A DNA stretch of 64,000 nucleotides from Epiperipatus broadwayi (lineage: Eukaryota; Onychophora; Udeonychophora; Euonychophora; Peripatidae), in contig JAQFVV010000020.1 of the NCBI GenBank assembly GCA_028023455.1, positions 8,041,092 to 8,105,091 of the forward strand, read 5' to 3'. Positions 1 through 12,903 of this stretch are shown piece after piece. The position numbers and the translations under genes were made by a program. How positions within the stretch are numbered: position 1 is the stretch's first letter; each line of letters opens with the position of its first letter. The notes under the pieces are model-generated. The model did no database searches, was not told the DNA's origin, and saw only the letters and a program-made list of their open reading frames with translations.

Positions 1-1619
1 TCACTACAACACTGCTTCTTAAGTTGAGTCTTTAAATAAACTTAAGTAGAATGGACTGGAATGGGATGTCTTAGTTGCATGTTTGAGACGTATTTATTCC
101 TATTTGACATTGTTCAACAATATGATTTCATACAATGAATTTTTCTCTAGCTAATTACTTGAGTTGTTTTCTTACAGGATGTGTTTTGTAAAACATTTTT
201 TTTATAACATGTTATGGTACAAATTTATGGATATTATATCCTGATTTGATTCATAAATGAAAGAAAGAAAAAAAAAATCTTTATTTACATTAGTTAGCAT
301 AGGAAGAAAGAAAAAATCACTGCTGATATTTAAATTGTAAATGATAACTTTTAAAATATTATTAATTCCAAAATTTTAATATCATTTGTAGATTTCCCAT
401 GAAATTTACTACAAACATGTGGGAAATTTTATTTAAAACTCCATTCAAAAAAAAAAAAAAAAACAAATACAAAGGGTATAAAATGCTTGATTTTTATAAA
501 TTATGCAATTCAAACTTTTGGTGTGCATCAAAACAAGTTTTTTTTTCTTTCTTTACAGTGCAATTTATCATGAGGTTTCTCACATATTACAAAGTAAATA
601 TTTAATAATATGATGGAATGTGTAAATGAACCTATCGTTTAATTTTTTGGGTAATTCATATATTTATTACTCAATGTGACAACAAGTTTTTTTGTTGAAC
701 AATTTTTTTTCCATGCAGGGTTTGTAATATAACTAATTCAAGCTGCTATTGATTTGTTATAGTTACAATATATATATATAAAAGAATAATTTGTAGTGAA
801 TCATAAATAGTAATGACTTTGTAATATTGTTGGATAAAAATGTTATAATTTCAGATTCTTGCATGCAAATTTATTATTATTAAAAGATCAGCAATTTTGT
901 GTTGCGTGCAATTTTTAAAATCCATGAACGCAAATAAATTTTCATTAAAAATATGGTAATGAAAAAATTAATTGTTATATGATTAACAATCTATTGTCAC
1001 TTCAACAGATGGGAATATCATCTTGGTATATTTTGGAAATAAAAGGTGTTTCAAAAGTCATCATCAGTTTGCAAAATGACAAATACATAAATTTTATTAG
1101 GAATGAGAATATTTAAGTGCCCTCTATTATCTTGTTCTTTAATTAAGATAAATCATGTTGTATCTAAATTCTGAATTGTGAACTTTGAACAATATAAAGC
1201 CTTCATTAGTGGTTTCAGGAGAATTCCTCCATTAGTAATGCCAACACCTAAACACCACTAACCATAAATCAGAATAAGATTAAATCTTATTTATATAAAA
1301 CAGATTTTACTTGCTTTATTTTAAAGTGTGAAAGATGAAACACACAAACTATTAATTAAAATATTATTTATAATTAATGGGACACATGAAATTATATTCA
1401 AGATAGATAGAAATTATAATCAATTTTATTTTTTCATTAATATATATATAAAGAAAATGTTACATATTTTACAAAATTTACGAGTATTAATATATTGCAT
1501 TTTATTCATATACAAATATATTGTAATAAAACAGGAATTTAGTTAATTTCATTTTATATAAACCTTACCAATTTAATTAGATATGCACATCTTTTCTTTG
1601 CATTAAACCATGAAATGAA
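1..1619. other. AT-rich DNA, no recognised feature
   Basis: Low-complexity AT-rich sequence with A and T runs and a short TA microsatellite near 768. The two open frames of 68 and 72 codons (399-605, 1328-1546) have lysine/asparagine/phenylalanine-rich products of the kind produced by AT-rich noncoding DNA. They resemble no family I know. Probably upstream intron of the ABCB gene. Confidence 0.5.
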
Positions 1620-1940
1620 ATTATAACAAATGAAGAAGTTTTGAAAAGAGTTAATGAGGAAAGAAGATTGATTGAAAATATCAGAGAGAGAAACTGAATT
1701 GGACATATATTAAGAAGAGATTATAGTTTAATGAAAATTTTTTTGGAGGGAATGGTGAGTGGAAATAAAAAGAAAGGATGGAAGAGATTGACATTGTTGG
1801 ATGATATAATAGATGGAAAGACTTATGTGGAATTAAGGAAGTGGGCAAGAAAGAGAATGGAAGAATGGATGAACTGATGTAGTGACTACTCTCTGGACCT
1901 GTCTATTGGACAGACTTCTATTGATTGATTGATAATGAAA
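1620..1940 (+). mobile_element. LINE relic: 3' end of a non-LTR retrotransposon ORF2 and its tail
   Basis: The + strand reads, with breaks, as the C-terminal tail shared by many LINE ORF2 proteins. It has an R.WIGH.LRR-like segment (IGHILRRDYSLMK), a basic GNKKKGWKR patch, then DDIIDGKTYVELRKWARKRM and EEWMN before a stop near 1877. Relatives have the order WIGHVLRR, LEG...GRGR, TW.DD..., Y..L...A..R. The sequence ends in a short ATTG/TTGATTGATTGA microsatellite, a common kind of LINE 3' terminus. It is 5'-truncated and has an internal stop. Family assignment (RTE/Jockey-like) is tentative. Confidence 0.6.
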
Positions 1941-4774
1941 GCATGAGAAAATCTATCTTTGTAATTTGAAAATGTGAACTACAATCATGGAACATTAGTA
2001 AAGGAATTAGGAATGCAACTAAAATTCTAAGTTTGGTAACTCAAAGAAAGGACTGGATAAATAGAGCATAAAATGTAGAAGTGGCAATCAATTATAAATG
2101 ATTTTATGCTAAAAATGGTGAACATATGCTTGAAAGGAAACTGAATTCTAAATACTTTGAGTTCTTCAGAGTATTGAAGAAATTATGAATTGCCATATAA
2201 GTTATGAAAATATATCATAAACATGAAATATAAATAACTACTCATACTGAATAATTAAAAAAAATATGCCTCTCAAAATACTGAGGAAAAAAATTCTCTC
2301 AAGAGTAAAATAAAAACTGTGAATTGGATATAGGGATTGAGAATTTGGATACTGTTTCCTTGAAAGATTTGAATATTTTAGTTGAAAATATATTGTGAGC
2401 ATTATTGAAAATCCTGTTTGAAGAGCTTTTCCCTGAAGCTAAATTAGGAATGAAGCACCTCCACTCTCATATTATACAATTGTATGCATTATTATTACAA
2501 TCTACTCATTGACATTCACCTGATTCAATCCAGATTATCCTGGAAGCTATTGTTCAACTAGTTGTATTGGCAATGAATTGTGTACCTGAAAAAACATGGT
2601 TATCTCTAAAACAAATACCACATTTATCTAGCAAGGCAATGTGTTAACCATTAAACCATGAAGCACTTTTGGTAGATTAAGCAATCAAAATCAAGCTATT
2701 TTCAGGTTCATTGCAGTAAGTTTGTATATCATATTTATCATTTTAGTTGAGGTAATACATACTGTTACAAATGCTTCATCTAAATATCACACATTTTAAT
2801 TGATTTAATAAATTTTAAATTATGATTGAATTTATTTCATAACAATATTGACCATCTGATGAATCTTATTTTCTGAAGAGTTACTTTTTGTATTCTTGTC
2901 ATTACATCGGACTTGATTGATGAAAAAGTAAGTTTTAATCATCTTTCCATCTAAATATAAAAGAAAAGAATTCATAAATCAACTGCACTTATTTATAAGA
3001 ATGCTGATCAAAATCTTTGATAAAAAAAAAATTCTCACCCATGAACATTAGTTTTTAGCATTTAATTAAACTATTATCCTGGACTATTTACTAAGCGATA
3101 GAATAACAGTCTCAAGAAGCAAAGATCTATCATTTCATTAATTGAATGGAATTGTCATGCTTATGAACTTCATATAATCTTTCAAGCAATTGTATAATTA
3201 TTTAGAAATAATCTATTTCTCATCTGTCAAGTATATATCTGCAATAATTTTCTAGAAATAATGTCTTTGGAAAAATAGCCGAAACTACTTCGTATTGTGT
3301 TACTCTATGAACAGTTTTTTTTAGCATTAGCTTATTCTGAAGCTTAATACTGAGCACATGTGTTGAATAAAAACATTTATGGTAAAATTCCAGATATGCA
3401 AAGACATATTACCATGAAAAATATTGCTGGCATAGTCAAATCCACTACCTATTATAACTCAAAACATAGTTTTAATACTTAAGATATTCTTCAAATCAAA
3501 ATATCGTCCATTTTGGATGTTCAGCTAAAAAAATTTCAAATAACTGCAGAATTATGGCATAAGAAATGGGCTTCTTACTATCCCCCCCCCCCCAATTTAT
3601 TTTTCTAGATCCAACTATAAAAGCAAATTAGATTTGATCATTTTTTTCATCTTGGTCACTGTGTTTTGCTTCTTCATGGATGTAATTTAAAAGTCTCTGC
3701 CTCGTTATTATGGTCATCTACAAACTATAAATCATGTAATTACTCTCAAATCAATGTATATCATGCAGAATTGAAGAACTTAATACATTTTTTTTGAATA
3801 TCTATCTCTTTGTTAGAATTTCTCCAGATTCATTTATAATGCTCGTGTTTACTTAGTTAAAAAAATCCATTCTCCAAATAAATAAGTAATAAAACATTCC
3901 AAGTACCAATTAAAACTTTTATAATCATTTTTAAAAAACCATATAGGAAATTGTATTATGTAATTTTTTATTTATTTTTGTAATAATTTTAAATATAGGG
4001 AAATCTCTTTATTGTTTTTCAAAAAAATAAATGAGAAATACAGCAAAATGATATTGGAAATATTTCTATTGGGCTTTTTTAGTTTTGGAATCAAACTAAA
4101 AATATGTCAATTGTGGGGAAATGATATACGTGGAACAAATGGATAGAGGTTTTATTATACTCATATGGTAACTGCTTAAAAAGAGGAATTATTTTCATTC
4201 AGTCAAGAGATTCTCTGAGTATGATTTTTTTGGGAATTGATTTGAAAAGATAACTTCACTACAAGGAATAAAAAATAGTAATAATCATCTTAATTTAAGT
4301 ATTGAAACTGCTGCATTTAGCACAACTTTAATGTAAGTTTCTATGTTAATTTTTAGCAGTTTAATGATTTGGCTGATTTAAATCATAATTATTTTGGATA
4401 TTAAAATTTAATATAGAAGAATGCAGAAAATTTTTATATTAATACTACAGAGTACTGTGGGATTTGATGCGGTAGTAAATTCTGGAGTTTGCAGCCTTCT
4501 TCGTGCTTAAATTCCCTATGATTTCTGAGTGATAAATCATTTAGTTCTTTTTTATTTAATTCAGATATATTTTTTTTGATATAAGGAATGATCATTTACA
4601 TTTGTAAGAAATTTATTTTAAATAATTATGATCTTTTTTATACTTTCATCTCATTCTTTTCTTCAAAAAATTTGATTCTTATTACTGAGTCATTAATAAA
4701 TCCATTTATTTTTTTCCTAATGCTTCAATCATCATACATGGTCTTTACCAAAGAGTAACAATATATATATACAT
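1941..4774. other. AT-rich intronic or intergenic DNA, no recognised feature
   Basis: No gene, RNA or repeat was recognised. A run of about 12 C lies near 3583-3594, one of several long G or C homopolymers in this otherwise AT-rich window. Confidence 0.45.
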
Positions 4775-5546
4775 TACAAAGAAATCAAGTCATATGTCAC
4801 ATGACCTAATTTAACAAGCTTGTATTACAAATGTTATATATAGAGCTCACAAATAAGCTCTTAACAAGCTTTTCAGAATATCCCCAATCCCAGATCAGTT
4901 TCTGCTAGTGACTTCCTCAATGAGGTGCTAGGATATTCAAGAATTAGATTAAAAATACCAGGACAAGCCCATCACTTTATCTAATAGATAACTATTAAGT
5001 AGAAAATCTGAAATTTTCAGACATTCATGTCTTCCAATCCAGCTATCTAACTTAAATAGCCACATGGGACTGAACCAAGGTCAGATACATCATATATTAA
5101 TAACTTTATCCAATAGCAGAAAACAGTCTGGAGTTGGGGATATTTTTGTTAAGAGCTTATTTGTGAGCTCTCTATTTAACATTTGTAATACAAGCTTGAT
5201 AAATTAGGTCATGTGACACAAATTCTTTGTAATTTTATTTTTTGGTATTAAGGATTTGATGATTTTATATTGCTAAAGCTATTAATATATGGTGTATCTG
5301 AACATGGTTCAATCCCATATGGCTATTTAAGTTAGATAGCTGGAGTGGAAGACATGAATGTCTGAAAATTTCAGATTTTCTACTTAATACTTAGCCATTA
5401 GATAAAGTCTGGGCTTGTCCTGGTATTTTTAATCTAATGCTTGACTATCCTAGCACCTCACTGAGGAAGCCAGTAGCACAAACTGGTCTGGGGCTAGGCA
5501 TCTTTTGCAAAGCTTGTTAAGAGCTTATTTGCGAGCTCTATATATA
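4775..5546. mobile_element. Family B hairpin element, composite, with two decayed hammerhead motifs
   Basis: The left end (TACAAAGAAAT, then GTCACATGACC and a GAGCTC-ACAAATAAGCTC segment) returns in inverted form at 5150-5232, and a second copy of the body runs to 5546. Ends were set by similarity to the cleaner copy at 58071-58306. A hammerhead-like core occurs on the - strand near 4885-4926 (UUGAGGA and GAAAC, first core base changed). Another lies on the + strand at 5449-5497 (CUGAGGA, then CAAAC where GAAAC is expected). In the second, stem I can form CCUCA/UGGGG plus CCUAG/CUAGG. A target duplication cannot be judged because both flanks are TA repeats. Confidence 0.65.
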
Positions 5547-5604
5547 TATTAAAGACAAATTCTTAAAAAAAAAAATACATTCTTGAGATTTAATAAGCTA
5601 TATT

Positions 5605-5697
5605 AAACTTTCAAAAATATCAAACTTACAAACTCCAATTTATATGTATAATACTTAAAGTGGAATTTGTAAGTTATTTTGATATTTTTGGAAACTT
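5605..5697. repeat. Short imperfect inverted repeat
   Basis: Arms of about 37 bases (5605-5641 and 5659-5697) are reverse complements with a few mismatches; a 17-base spacer separates them. The arms carry CAAAAATATCAAACTTACAA and its complement. It may be a small MITE or a hairpin remnant. No coding content. Confidence 0.6.
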
Positions 5698-6478
5698 CCA
5701 TGTCATCTATTAATTGTAGGGAGTGTTTTTATTTTGAAAAGTAAATTTATTTATTATATATAATATCAAAAAAGTGCTTATTTTTATTGGATTGAGCATG
5801 TGACAGACCTCCAAAAAACGTTTTATGTTAAACTTGAACATGATTTTCATAAAAGAGACGATCCTGTTTATATTACAAAGATTATCTCAATAACATTCTA
5901 ATAAGATGCAATATCAATCCCTTTTATTGAGATGTTATGACTGAGAATAAAATACAATGTAGAGACGCAATTTATTAAAATAGTGAAGACTTTTAGAAAA
6001 AAAAATTTGCTGCAGACGAGAGTAAAAGATAGCATTTAAAGTTCTCTAATAAATGTATAAAAGGATCAGCATATGATATAGGTTTTTATATTTTATGGAT
6101 TCCTTTGTATAGTTATTAACAAAAACTGGTTTTTTTTTGTTGTTCTTTGTCTTATTAAAGTGGCCATATTTGTTTATGAGGGCTTCTAATGATAATAATA
6201 AATGTATATATCAAAACATAAAGCAGCTTTTTAAATAACTCATTCCAAGTCAGATATCTCAACAATCCTTTTCTCTAAAGAAATAGTCAAAGAGATGGTA
6301 TTATTTACCAGGTTTTCAATTACAAATGGTGAGAGTTTTTAACAATTTTGCCATTATTGTTTTGGCCTTTATCTAAGGAGCTAGATACATACCTGTGGAT
6401 TGTTCATATGGGTTGGCTTTGGACTATCTAGCTGAAAGAAAAATGCTGAGCCTATTTTAAAGCTGAACAGATGTCAAG

Positions 6479-6580
6479 CGTTGGTGGTCGAGAGGTCAGC
6501 ACAGGAGTCTTACAAGCAGTTGTCCCGGGTTAGCGGATTCGCTTCCCGGCCGATGCTGTGACACATGAAAAAAAAAAAGT
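6479..6580 (+). mobile_element. tRNA-derived SINE, + strand
   Basis: A tRNA-like head starts GCGTTGGTGGTCGAGAGGTC (D-arm and A-box region) and continues through a CTTACAA anticodon-like loop to GGATTCGCTTCCCGGCCGAT (T-arm and B-box region). A short GTGACACATG tail and an A-run follow. Five other copies in the window share this layout. No target duplication was found. Confidence 0.8.
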
Positions 6581-8280
6581 CGAAATTTTATCTTATTTGC
6601 AATCAACACTGGTTATGGTCAAGACACGATTATGTACTAATTACTGTTTTATGAAATCTTTTATTTTTATACATTGTAATATGTATATATAAATAAACTG
6701 TATGTATATAAATATTTAGAAATGCAAACTTTAATTGATACGTTGTAGCTGTTGAAAAACTATAAAAGTTAGAATATTGCAAATTAAGTCCATTGACATT
6801 TACTTTTTAGATATATTTAAAACGTTGTATAGGGGAGTAGAAGATTTAAACATATCTAAAAATAATACATAAGGGGGGGGGGGATAAGTTAGATTAACGT
6901 TACCTGCATGTAATTAATATAAAACAGACAATCTTTAACTAAATTTGAATTAGGAATGAAAGATAATCTCCTGCCTAGTAAGTGATCAATAATAATCATT
7001 AATGCCATTTATCTTAAAGTGGATGGTGTCAAGGCTATGATTCCAAAAAATTTACCACCTGTAGATCAAATATTAATCTTGCAACATCACATTTTAAATT
7101 TCATTAAAACTGCAGGTAAATTCTAATGCAAAAATAATTAGCTGGAGAGCGGAAGTTACCTGGATCGATTTCAACTAAGGCAAAGTGATATAAACTCTGC
7201 CTCTTGTTTCACTGTTTATACAACTGGTGACTCAGGATTATAATGATGATGATAAAATTTTATAATAAGGATTAGTTGTAAATAGTAAATCTTTTTATTC
7301 TAGTAGGGATTTTAATTTTAAAAATTTATCACGAAATCAGTTTACCAATATTTAACATATAAATAAGATGATAAACCATTGTTTAAAATAAATTATTTCC
7401 TTTTTTTCATGTTTTTTTCTTTTCATTTTATTTATGTAAGGATGGAATAAATTAAGAATCTGTTAGTTTTATTTCATCTCTAACAACATGTTGGGGAAAA
7501 AAATAATACAAGTAAATCTTTCAAAATACAACTTCATTTGAAAATTCTAGTAGAATGTATTTATACACATTATCTCTTTTTCAATAATACTCTTTTATGT
7601 GCACAAGCACTCATTTAACAAAAATAAGCAGTGAAGACCTCCTCTGAGGTTTTATAACACTTCTGATAACTGCAATCTTTCTGTTTGTTCTTTGAAATAC
7701 TTTGCCAATGTGTTGTTTACTATTGAAAACACATTAATAATCTGATAACTAAGTTAATGAAATTTAAAAAAAAAAAGTTTGGTTTTTTTATCGCTTTATT
7801 GTTAAGGATGAGAAAAAAACATATATTTGAATATATGCAATCTGTTTTAATGCAAAGCTAGAAAAAAGACAACTGTTAATAATTGACACCTTAACAACAA
7901 CTTATAAAATAAATAATTAAATGACTTTTTGTTTGGAAATTTATAAGAAGTTCCTTTTGCTTTAGAGTCTGACACTCTTACTACTGCACTAAACCATGCA
8001 GGCAATAAATTACAACTTATTTTAAAATTTTAAAAGACATTAAAAAAGATGGGTTACACTTTATAGGATAACAATAGTTTACTTTCAGTAGAATGATTTA
8101 AAACAAAGGAATTTTATCATCAATTTTATATTGAAAAATAGAAATATAAGAAAAAATTAAAGATTTTGAAAAACAATGAAATTTAAAGAGTTAAATTTGA
8201 CGAAATTTTTGCAAAATAGAAAGGAAAAAAAATTAATGATAACATAAATAAATATAACACAGAAAGGATCAGTAAATTAT
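6581..8280. other. AT-rich DNA, no recognised feature
   Basis: No recognisable coding or repeat structure. A run of about 10 G lies near 6872-6882. Confidence 0.4.
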
Positions 8281-8289
8281 AAAAGATAT

Positions 8290-8760
8290 GTTAAATGTTT
8301 TAAAGATGAAATATGTCATCTTGATATTGGGAGGAAAATTATTTAGTAACAATAATTAAAAATGGCAAGGTTTCCGAAAACAGGGATGACTTTATGTTAT
8401 GTAGAAAGCTGGATATTCTGAATGAAGTTTTCTGTGAAGAATAGAAAAACTCCAGGAAATGATGAAATTTTAAGAAACAGTGGAGAATTTATTAATAAAA
8501 AATGTACATCAAATGCTTAAATGATAAGGGTGTGCCAAATGATTGGACTGATGTGAAACTGATAATGATATTTAAGAAAGATGAAAAAGGTCATAAGGAT
8601 TACAAATTTCTCTCTCATTTGTCATTTTTAAGATTATAAGAAGTTAGCTACTGAGAATATATTTAAACCAATGTAAATTTAGAACTGATTTTTAAAGTGG
8701 TTATGGCAAAGGAAACTATACAATAATTAGACTAATCTGCAAAAGGGACTCAAAGATTTC
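8290..8760 (+). mobile_element. LINE relic: start of the reverse-transcriptase domain
   Basis: Pieces in + strand frames match the opening of RTE/Jockey-type reverse transcriptases. There is a KTPGNDEI segment (usual form K.PG.D.I) near 8450, then GVPNDWTDVKLIMIFKKDEK followed by GHKDYKFLS (usual form G.VP..W....I..I.KK.....NYR.IS) near 8530-8620. Frames shift and stops interrupt, so it is a pseudogene fragment. The EN domain and the catalytic YADD region were not found nearby. Confidence 0.6.
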
Positions 8761-8769
8761 ATGATTTAT

Positions 8770-11455
8770 AGATAATGCATTCCCAAGCCATAATTATTTA
8801 TTGGGATTTTAATCCTGACTGAATGAAATTTTTTCCAAAAGTTTAAAATTTTTTTCTCAGGTAACTAGCTTATAACCAACCCAGTCAATCATACAATATT
8901 GAACATCAAATAAGTAACCTCTTTTAACTAACGATAGAACAAGAATGTAAAAAAAATTACTAAACCTTTATCATTTAACAACGGGAAAACCTAGAATATA
9001 CTGCTTTTTTTAATTCATTGTTATTCTAGTAGAAACTGTTGGAGAAGTCTTTGACCAGTAGTAGGTTACTTATTAAAGATGGTATCTAAATTCTTCTGCC
9101 CTTAGGAAAGATCAATGAATATTATTTACTATTTTGCATTGGATTTTACAGATTGTAAAAAGTCAATTTATTCTATAAGTATTTTTGTTGCAATTGCAAA
9201 GCTTTGCAACTCATGACTTTGGTCCAGAATACCAAATTGTGATATAAGAGCAATAATTATGTCATATGATGACACTAAGAAAGATAAAAGAAACTCATGA
9301 TGACTAGGCTCAGTACCTAATTAGATGATGGAAATTAGTAAAAGAAAAAGAAGAAAAGAGTGAGAAAAGTCTACTTATATTAGAAACAGTACTCGGGGTT
9401 TGATGATCCAACATTTAGTTTTTCCAAAAGCAAGCAGAAAATAATCCTGGTCAGGGACTTGTTAATTATTCACATTTAATTCTAATATTTGAAAATCATT
9501 CCACTAGATGCCACTTCTATACTCTATTTATAGTTCGAGTTCAGTACTTAACAAATATCTAATCTAATGCTTCTTATTAACTATTTTCAGGTTGACTTCA
9601 TACTCTGAGGTAATTTTTTTTCTAATGGCATAATTGATTTTTTAGGTTTCTACATGTTTTCTTTAAAATTTAAGTGCTTCTATATCACAGATAATCATTA
9701 TTTTCATTTTTGTAATGATGTAGATCCTTTCATAATTTCAGTAAAATAAGACAATTTCAAGTCTTTTACGTGGGCTTTATAAAAAATGGTAGGTGTAATT
9801 TGATCATATTTTCTTCATCAATATCAAAACTTGGGAACATTATTACTTTAAAAATCACTGTAAATACCAAAGTTTGAAAACATCTTATTTTGTAAAAATC
9901 TTTTATCTAAAAAATGTTTATTAATTATTTCTATTGTAATTCGGATCAATAAAATAAACTTAATAAAAGGTTTCAACGCTCAGATGATCATGTGGTATTT
10001 GAGCACCAGAAATGATAGGTGTTGAGTTTTGAATCAGGGACCATCACACTAGGCAAATTCTATCAAGTACCTATTTGCACACTGTGATAATTTATCATTG
10101 ATGGTTGATCCAAGGATACTAAAATTGTCAATGATTTTTTATGTCTTTGCCATTACTTTCTGTTTCTGCAGTCTTAATCTGTCTTCGTATTTAGACAGCA
10201 ATCCATTTTTCAATCTGTTTTTTAGTTTAAGTATCACATACTTTCTTTCTTTATTGTATCTAAGGGTTTGTTAATGTCTTGAAAATTATGACATTTTTTT
10301 TATTGTTATTGGTTTGGCTATTGTTTTTTCTGCTGTATCTTTCCTCAAGATATATTATAGTATGCAAGTTGTTTAATATCTTTGACAATGTGAAGGCATC
10401 TGTTTCATTTTAGATTGTTTTAACTGTATCTTCTATTTCTACACGGGATTGCCCTACAAAGCTATTTTTCTCAGAACATTTCATATATAGTAGTCATCTT
10501 AATAAAAGTCATTGCTTTTATTAATAAAGCAAATGTTGATTTTCATCAGTTATTTCCTGACATTTTAATTGTCCAGCATATATTAGTAGTGGTAACTTTT
10601 TTCCCCTCCCCCTCCTGAAATCAGTATGTACAGGATAGTTCATTTTCAGTGTAAGATTTAATTTGTTCTGAATTATTTTTAACCCAGTCATGAGGTATAC
10701 AAGAGATTTTATGACAGACTATATATTCTCAAGATTTATATTTTTAGCCAATGTTACATTAATTCTTCTATCCACATTCTACAAAAATCTGGGAACTTAT
10801 TTTGAAGTCATCATGTTTGAGAAGCTTATAAAATCATGAGTGGTATATTTAGTTAAATGATTTTATATTTTTATCAGTTGAATTAATACTACATATGGAT
10901 TGATTTATATGGAATCATAGTTAGTCGGCAAGTACAAAACTGAAGCAAGATTTTGTTTTCCAATACTATGATAGCAAATTATCATTAAAGATGATTACTT
11001 GGTAATAATATCTTATTTATCACAATCTGTCTTCAGGCGGAGAACTTACATTATCCATAATTACTAATATAATTACAGATAAAAATGAGATAAGGATAAC
11101 TAAATATACAGATATTAAATAAATAATGGCATTTATAATGAATAATAGCAATGGCATGATGTTTATCCTACAACCAGCTTACCAAGTCTTTCCAATCATT
11201 TAAACATTTTTTGTGTGTTTGTTTGAATGTTCTTTTTGTATGTTTGTTTGAATGTTTTGTTTTCATATTCCATATTTTATTCCCACAATTATATTGTTGA
11301 TATGAAAATTTTATATCAGTATGCTTCGTGCAAATGAATACGTACTTTCTGAGTAAGTCAAAGGTAAAATTAAGTTATTTTGTTATAATGAATGATAATT
11401 ACAATTCTGATAATAATAATATTGTTTCTAAAGTGAAACCTAATCTATTTTGCAG
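8770..11455. other. AT-rich DNA before the first ABCB exon; possible decayed retroelement at 10.1-10.6 kb
   Basis: Mostly featureless. On the - strand near 10100-10300 a stretch reads like a LINE segment (NFSILGSTINDKLS, usual form NF.YLGS.I), but with too many breaks to call firmly. No ABCB exon was recognised here. Confidence 0.35.
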
Positions 11456-11584
11456 CCACTTTCACTGGCTCTATTTCATTGTTTGCTTATGGTGGTATCA
11501 CTTTAGTATTGTGGTATGGTGGTAAACTGCTATATGATCATACTCAGGATAAAAATAAGGGAATAACGGCTGGAGTTCTCACCT
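11456..11584 (+). CDS. ABCB-family half-transporter, internal exon (late transmembrane helices)
   Basis: This is an internal exon of an ABC transporter of subfamily B. It is read in the frame starting GCC ACT TTC, whose first base comes from the previous exon (phase 1). The 43 codons begin ATFTGSISLFAYGGITLVLW and continue YGGKLLYDH, ending GVLT. That is the hydrophobic fifth helix, the short outer loop and the start of the sixth helix of ABCB10/ABCB8/TAP-like half-transporters. The acceptor is a pyrimidine-rich tract ending TTTTGCAG; the donor is ACCT|GTAAGT, leaving phase 1. The longer open frame over the same bases (11328-11525) is in another frame and is a shadow. In known relatives these helices line the substrate path, usually in the mitochondrial inner membrane or an organelle membrane. 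The exact paralogue cannot be fixed from three exons. Upstream exons were sought in the first 11.4 kb and not found. Confidence 0.85.
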
Positions 11585-12903
11585 GTAAGTATATATATAT
11601 GAATCACTTTTAAACTTTTTGATGTTTATCTTTTTTTAGAGTTAGAATGTGCATACTAATATACAAATGGCTGCTAAGTATGGTAATGTATATACACCAT
11701 CATCTATCTAAAAGAATAATGAATTGGTAGTTCATAGCATCTTCTCAAAGTCCTTCTATTTCTTGCTTAATTTTACAGTAGTAATAATTATTTTTTCATT
11801 TGATTTTTTTCGTCAATGCATTTTGTGGGAACATTTCAAATAACTACATAATTTTTTCAAATTTTTTTTCACCTTTTTTTACTACCTTTGTATTTCTACC
11901 TTACACAGCTTACATTTGCTTCCAAATTTTTATTTCACATTTATAGTCATTTTCATTTCATTTTAATTAAATAATATCTGCTTTGTATATATATTTTTTG
12001 AGTTTCTCTCAGATGTATTTTATTTTTCATGATCTAAGAACATTTGAAATGATTTGCATAACTTATATTTGCATATTTTTTCTCCCAAAATTTGCATTTC
12101 ACAGATCAGTTATTTTTCACTCATTTTAATAGTTTAACTCTATACTCTGTATAAAATTACAATTAATAGAAAAAACACAATTTTTTTTCTTAAACTCAAA
12201 TTTTCAAAATAATTTTTATATTAAAAATTTACTAAGCATTTCAATTTACATTTCACTTTTGTTTTTCATTCATTAATTGCATATATAAATACTATTGGAT
12301 CACTTCTCATGTGTACTTGATATTTACAAGTACTGTTGAATTCCTACTTTCATAAACTAGACATATATAAATACTGATGGATTCTACTTATGTAAACCTA
12401 ACATATATAAATAATGATGAATCCTTCCTCTCGTGTACATATATATTGATAGATCCCTACTATGTATACCTGACATACATAAATACAAATGTATCCTTTA
12501 CATAAATTATATATATATAAATTCTGATAGATACTTAATTGTATAAATATTGATGATGTATTTCTATTTATGTAAATCTGATATATATATATATGACAAA
12601 CCACATACAAACTTTATAAATCTCGATTTATTATAATATAAGAAACAAATGTAATAAAAAGTTATGGTTGTTTGTTAGAAAAGTTTTAAATAATTTTATT
12701 TGGTTTTATTTTCTTAGCTTTCTGCATTAATATACAAAATATCTTGAAAGAATTTGGAAGAATCCTTTTAGTGATCATGTAGTCTAATTACTGCTGTGGA
12801 TTTTGATAAATACTCTTAGGAATTTTATACTATCCTGAATGTGTAATATGATTATCCAAAATTTTAATCACAGCAAAAGTGTTTGTGCAATAAAATGGCT
12901 TTT

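Noticed and set aside
11328-11525. 65-codon open frame as a small protein
   Set aside because: It overlaps the ABCB exon in the wrong frame; the exon frame gives a family match and proper splice sites.
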